The notes under the pieces: generated by a model
The model's database searches: none
What the model was told of the DNA's origin: nothing
What the model saw: only the letters and a program-made list of their open reading frames with translations
Part shown: piece after piece, positions 61,457 to 64,000 of the stretch
Layout: the number at the start of each line of letters is the position of its first letter
Numbering within the stretch: the first letter of the stretch is position 1
Position numbers and translations under genes: made by a program
Origin: Natroniella acetigena
Lineage (GTDB): Bacteria; Bacillota; Halanaerobiia; Halobacteroidales; Halobacteroidaceae
Direction: 5' to 3'
DNA: 64,000 bases
Assembly: GCF_023227745.1 (NCBI RefSeq)
Contig: NZ_JALKBX010000007.1
Span: 1-64,000 of the forward strand

Positions 61457-62401
61457 ATGTCCCCACGAGGAAATGACTTTAAAATTTTTGCTGGTAATGC
61501 AAATCCCGATTTAGCACAGAAAATATGTGATTATTTAAAAACAGACTTATTAAGCTCTGAAGTAAAGCGCTTCAGTGATGGAGAAATTGGAGTAGAAATT
61601 ACAGAAAGTGTTAGAGGAGATGATGTATTTGTTATTCAGCCGACCTGTCCTCCAGTTAATGAAAATTTAATGGAATTATTAATTATGGTTGATGCTCTAA
61701 AAAGGGCTTCTGCTCGTGAGATTACAGCAGTTGTTCCTTATTATGGCTATGCTAGACAGGATCGCAAAGCCAAGCCTAGAGATCCAGTGACTGCTAAATT
61801 AATTGCTAATTTATTGACTCAAGCTGGAGCAGATAGAATGTTGGCAATAGATCTTCATGCACGCCAAATCCAAGGTTTTTTTGATATACCAGTTGATAAT
61901 TTATTCGGAGCACCGATTTTAGCTGATTACTTTTTAGAAAAGGATTTAGATGATATTATTGTTGTAGCTCCAGATATTGGTGGAGTTAAGCGGGCTCGTG
62001 ATTTTGCTGAAAAATTGAATACATCGATTGCTATTATTGATAAGCGAAGACCTGAAGCTAATGTGTCAGAAGTAATGAATATTATCGGTGATGTGCAAAA
62101 TAAAAATGTAATTTTAGTAGATGATATGATCGATACAGCAGGAACAATTACTAATGCAGCTGCGGCTTTAAAAGAACAGGGAGCTAAAGATATCTTTGCT
62201 ACTTGTACACACCCTTTATTTTCAGGGCCAGCAATAGATAGATTGAAAGGCTCTGCGATTAATGAGTTGGTTGTAACAGATACAATTCCTTTATCTAAAG
62301 AGAAAAACTTTGATCAGGTAACAGTTTTATCAGTAGCACCACTAATGGCTAAAGGAATTGAGAGAATTTATAATGATCAATCAGTAAGTGTTTTATTTTA
62401 A
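61457..62401 (+). CDS. prs: Ribose-phosphate pyrophosphokinase
   Basis: Makes PRPP from ribose 5-phosphate and ATP for nucleotides, His and Trp. Motifs: [31 protein letters not shown] and the PRPP loop [11 protein letters not shown]. At 314 aa it is standard. RBS AGGAGG. Its product is the ligand sensed by PurR encoded at 55994. Confidence 0.98.
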   Translation: MSPRGNDFKIFAGNANPDLAQKICDYLKTDLLSSEVKRFSDGEIGVEITESVRGDDVFVIQPTCPPVNENLMELLIMVDALKRASAREITAVVPYYGYARQDRKAKPRDPVTAKLIANLLTQAGADRMLAIDLHARQIQGFFDIPVDNLFGAPILADYFLEKDLDDIIVVAPDIGGVKRARDFAEKLNTSIAIIDKRRPEANVSEVMNIIGDVQNKNVILVDDMIDTAGTITNAAAALKEQGAKDIFATCTHPLFSGPAIDRLKGSAINELVVTDTIPLSKEKNFDQVTVLSVAPLMAKGIERIYNDQSVSVLF

Positions 62402-62472
62402 TCTCTGTTAGTTGGACTTATAGTATGATATAATGTAATTTATGAGAAAATATTAAAAAGGAGAGGGTATTT

Positions 62473-63135
62473 ATGGAACGTTTAGAACTTAACGCTGAGG
62501 TGAGAGAAGAAACTGGAAAAGGTACTGCTCGCCGTCTACGAAGAGAAGGTTTGATTCCTGGAGTTCTTTATGGACGAGACCGACAGCCAGTTAATTTAAA
62601 ACTGAATTCGAAAAAGGTTGATCAACTAATTGGTGGAAATGTTATTTTGGATTTAGAACTAGATAATGATACTACTCAACCAGTAATGGTTAAAGAAGTA
62701 CAACGGGATGTAATTAAAGGTGATCTATTACATATAGATCTCTATGAGATTAACTTAGATGAGACTGTTGAGATTGAAGTTCCTGTTGAATTAGTTGGTC
62801 CTGCTGCTGGAGAGAGAGAAGGCGGAATTTTAGAGCAGATTTTAAGAGAGCTTGAGGTTGAATGTTTACCAACAGATATTCCAGATACAATTGAAGCTGA
62901 TGTTGCAGAATTAGAAGTTGGACAATCATTAAGTGTTGCAGAATTAGAAGTTAGTGATGAGGTTGAAATTTTAACTTCTGGTGATGAGACAATAGCTACA
63001 GTTGTTGTACCTACTGAGTTAGATCTAGAACCTGCTGATGCAGAAGAAGAAGAATTAGAAGAGCCAGAAGTTATTGGTGAAGAAGTTGAAGAAGATGAAG
63101 AAGATGAAGAAGATGAAGTTGGGGAAGAAGAGTAA
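62473..63135 (+). CDS. rplY: Large ribosomal subunit protein bL25 (general stress protein Ctc)
   Basis: A 5S-rRNA-binding ribosomal protein in the long CTC/TL5 form, 220 aa: L25 domain (1-95, with RREGLIPGVLYGR), TL5 C-terminal beta domain (96-185, GREGGILEQ-like GEREGGILEQILRELEVECL), and an acidic tail of about 35 residues made almost only of Glu, Asp and Val. The tail is longer and more acidic than usual, in line with a halophile. RBS AAGGAGAGG. It ends at a strong terminator. Confidence 0.96.
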   Translation: MERLELNAEVREETGKGTARRLRREGLIPGVLYGRDRQPVNLKLNSKKVDQLIGGNVILDLELDNDTTQPVMVKEVQRDVIKGDLLHIDLYEINLDETVEIEVPVELVGPAAGEREGGILEQILRELEVECLPTDIPDTIEADVAELEVGQSLSVAELEVSDEVEILTSGDETIATVVVPTELDLEPADAEEEELEEPEVIGEEVEEDEEDEEDEVGEEE

Positions 63136-63148
63136 TCATAGTTAAGGG

Positions 63149-63187
63149 CCAAGGTGCAATCAAAATGGTTGCACCTTGGTTTTTATT
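63149..63187 (+). terminator. rplY terminator
   Basis: Hairpin CCAAGGTGCAA/TTGCACCTTGG followed by TTTTTATTT. Confidence 0.92.
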
Positions 63188-63223
63188 TGCTTAGGCTTAA
63201 GTTTGGTTGTGATGGAAGTTAAA

Positions 63224-63299
63224 GTCCACCCGCAAACCACTGTGGCGGATTTATCGTAGCAAGGGTTTCCCTTGATAATGCCCTGTGGTAAGAGTGGAC
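63224..63299. other. Structured element beside the tnpB locus
   Basis: A 76-base GC-richer segment that can fold into a junction: GTCCAC/GTGGAC closes it, with CCGC/GCGG (63230-63248) and AAGGG/CCCTT (63261-63273) inside. It lies between the rplY terminator and the ribbon-helix-helix gene. It may be an IS200/IS605-type end, an omega-RNA-like remnant on the minus strand, or an unrelated structured RNA. Confidence 0.5.
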
Positions 63300-63309
63300 G
63301 GTCTTGACT

Positions 63310-63462
63310 TTATTCTTTATGCTTTTTAAGTAAATCCTTAATAGCCTCATCAAATAATTTAGATTTAGGTATTCTAGTTTCTTTAGAAAGATTATCTAAT
63401 TTATCAATTAAATCTTTATCTAAAGTGGTAGTAATTCTCTTTCTAGTAGTTAAATCTGACAT
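63310..63462 (-). CDS. Ribbon-helix-helix (CopG-like) DNA-binding protein
   Basis: A 50-aa protein: MSDLTTRKRITTTLDKDLID, then a helix-turn-helix-like part with KETRIPKSKLFDEAIKDLL. The RITTTLDKDL strand is the typical RHH DNA-reading ribbon. TAGGAGGTG lies 7 bases before ATG 63462. It is transcribed divergently from tnpB, and the two promoters share one -35 hexamer, so it may regulate both. It resembles the broken RHH gene at 14549 in kind, though not closely in sequence. Confidence 0.82.
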   Translation of the reverse strand: MSDLTTRKRITTTLDKDLIDKLDNLSKETRIPKSKLFDEAIKDLLKKHKE

Positions 63463-63482
63463 AATTAACACCTCCTAAACTA

Positions 63483-63511
63483 ACTATAACACTTAAATAT
63501 TAATATTTCAA
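63483..63511 (-). promoter_or_regulatory. Minus-strand promoter of the RHH gene
   Basis: Read on the minus strand: TTGAAA (63511-63506), 17-base spacer, TATAGT (63488-63483). Its -35 box is the same six base pairs as the -35 of the tnpB promoter. Confidence 0.65.
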
Positions 63512-63534
63512 CTTATTTAAGCTTATGCTATAAT
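63506..63534 (+). promoter_or_regulatory. Plus-strand promoter of tnpB
   Basis: TTTCAA (63506-63511), 17-base spacer, TATAAT (63529-63534), 21 bases before the tnpB start. Confidence 0.65.
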
Positions 63535-63555
63535 ATTAAGTGAGGAGGTGGAAAT

Positions 63556-64000
63556 ATGACAGTTAGAGAAAAGGCATACAGGTTTAGATTATGTCCTAAT
63601 AAAGAACAAAGGATATTAATTAATAAATCAGTAGGGTGTGCAAGATATGTTTATAATCATTTCTTAGGTAAGGCTAAAGAAAATGAATACTTAACTTATA
63701 CTAAATATTCTAAGCAATTAACTCAATTAAAGAAAGAATTAGAATGGTTAAAAGAGTCAGACAAGTTTGCTTTACAAAACGCACTTAAAGATTTAGATAG
63801 GGGATTTAAGAATTTTTTCAAGGGTAAATATGGATTTCCTAAGTTTAAATCCAAGAGAAACAGAAAAAACTCTTATCGTACTAATAAATTTACTAGAAAA
63901 AGTGGAACTACAAATATTGAAGTAAAAGATAACAAAATTAAGTTGCCTAAATTAGGCTGGATTAAGTTTAGAAAGCCTAAAAAGGTCAAAGGTAAGATAT
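63556..64000 (+). CDS. tnpB: TnpB-type RNA-guided nuclease of an IS200/IS605-like element (partial)
   Basis: The first 148 codons of a TnpB/OrfB protein, cut by the window end. The N-terminus is typical: YRFRLCPNKEQRILINKSVG, CARYVYNHFL, then ALQNALKDLDRGFKNFFKGK and FPKFKSKRNRKNSYRTN. TnpB is an omega-RNA-guided DNA nuclease, ancestral to Cas12, and helps keep the element in place. The RuvC catalytic residues lie beyond the edge. RBS GAGGAGGTG 5 bases before ATG 63556. No tnpA is visible on this side. Confidence 0.92.
   Translation, partial: MTVREKAYRFRLCPNKEQRILINKSVGCARYVYNHFLGKAKENEYLTYTKYSKQLTQLKKELEWLKESDKFALQNALKDLDRGFKNFFKGKYGFPKFKSKRNRKNSYRTNKFTRKSGTTNIEVKDNKIKLPKLGWIKFRKPKKVKGKI

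Noticed and set aside
62742-63152. Ser-rich ORF antisense to rplY
   Set aside because: It mirrors the Glu/Asp codons of the acidic bL25 tail; no RBS or family features.

Overview
The window is a low-GC, near-origin chromosomal segment of an anaerobic, endospore-forming Firmicute. The ferredoxin-dependent 2-oxoacid oxidoreductase, spore genes, T-boxes, large SRP RNA and acidic protein tails fit best with a halophilic anaerobe of the Halanaerobiales (Halobacteroidaceae-like, such as Orenia or Halobacteroides). That placement is inferred from gene content and composition, not from a database search.

Layout. 1-480: 3' end of 23S rRNA and 5S rRNA. 550-7550: sppA, then a serine island (serine T-box, class V aminotransferase, serA, serS and five tRNA-Ser genes), with tRNA-Arg(ACG) beside tadA, the enzyme that edits that tRNA. 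7642-11209: SRP RNA, dnaX, ybaB, recR and a yaaL-like gene. 11353-14344: four-subunit pyruvate/2-oxoacid:ferredoxin oxidoreductase. 14847-16617: guanine riboswitch and guaB. 16926-22385: tmk, yaaR, holB, yaaT, yabA, yabB, yazA, rsmI and abrB, in the order known from Bacillus subtilis. 22623-27126: an insertion of nurA-herA and a chemotaxis transducer. 27138-33105: a remarkable metG leader with tandem T-box stem I domains, then metG, tatD, a radical SAM gene, rnmV, rsmA and veg.

33304-49886 is the accessory heart of the window. It fills most of the interval between veg and ispE, which in B. subtilis holds only the small gene sspF. It contains a trypsin-like protease, a CAP protein, six genes sharing a small Cys-Cys beta-barrel-like domain (family A), six genes of a short helical family (family B), a choice-of-anchor/DUF11-like surface protein, two copies of a Cys-rich protein (family C), a 21-codon ORF, two SPOCS-domain (DUF3794) proteins and other unknowns. 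Nine sites match the late mother-cell sigma-K pattern (mACm, 15-16 nt, CATAnnnT), most just upstream of these genes, and most units end in their own hairpin terminator. I read this as a largely undescribed spore-coat/exosporium gene cluster.

50188-64000: RNase J and an L,D-transpeptidase on the minus strand, a catalytically degenerate cyanophycin-synthetase-like protein, ispE, a nucleotidyltransferase, purR, a GlnR-like MerR regulator, an N-acyl-D-amino-acid deacylase, a DEDDy exonuclease-like gene, glmU, prs and rplY (ctc). The end holds a divergent pair of a ribbon-helix-helix gene and a tnpB cut by the window edge. Three intergenic repeats of one family (16665, 25520, 49980) and many short AATTGACAATT-type repeats are scattered between operons.
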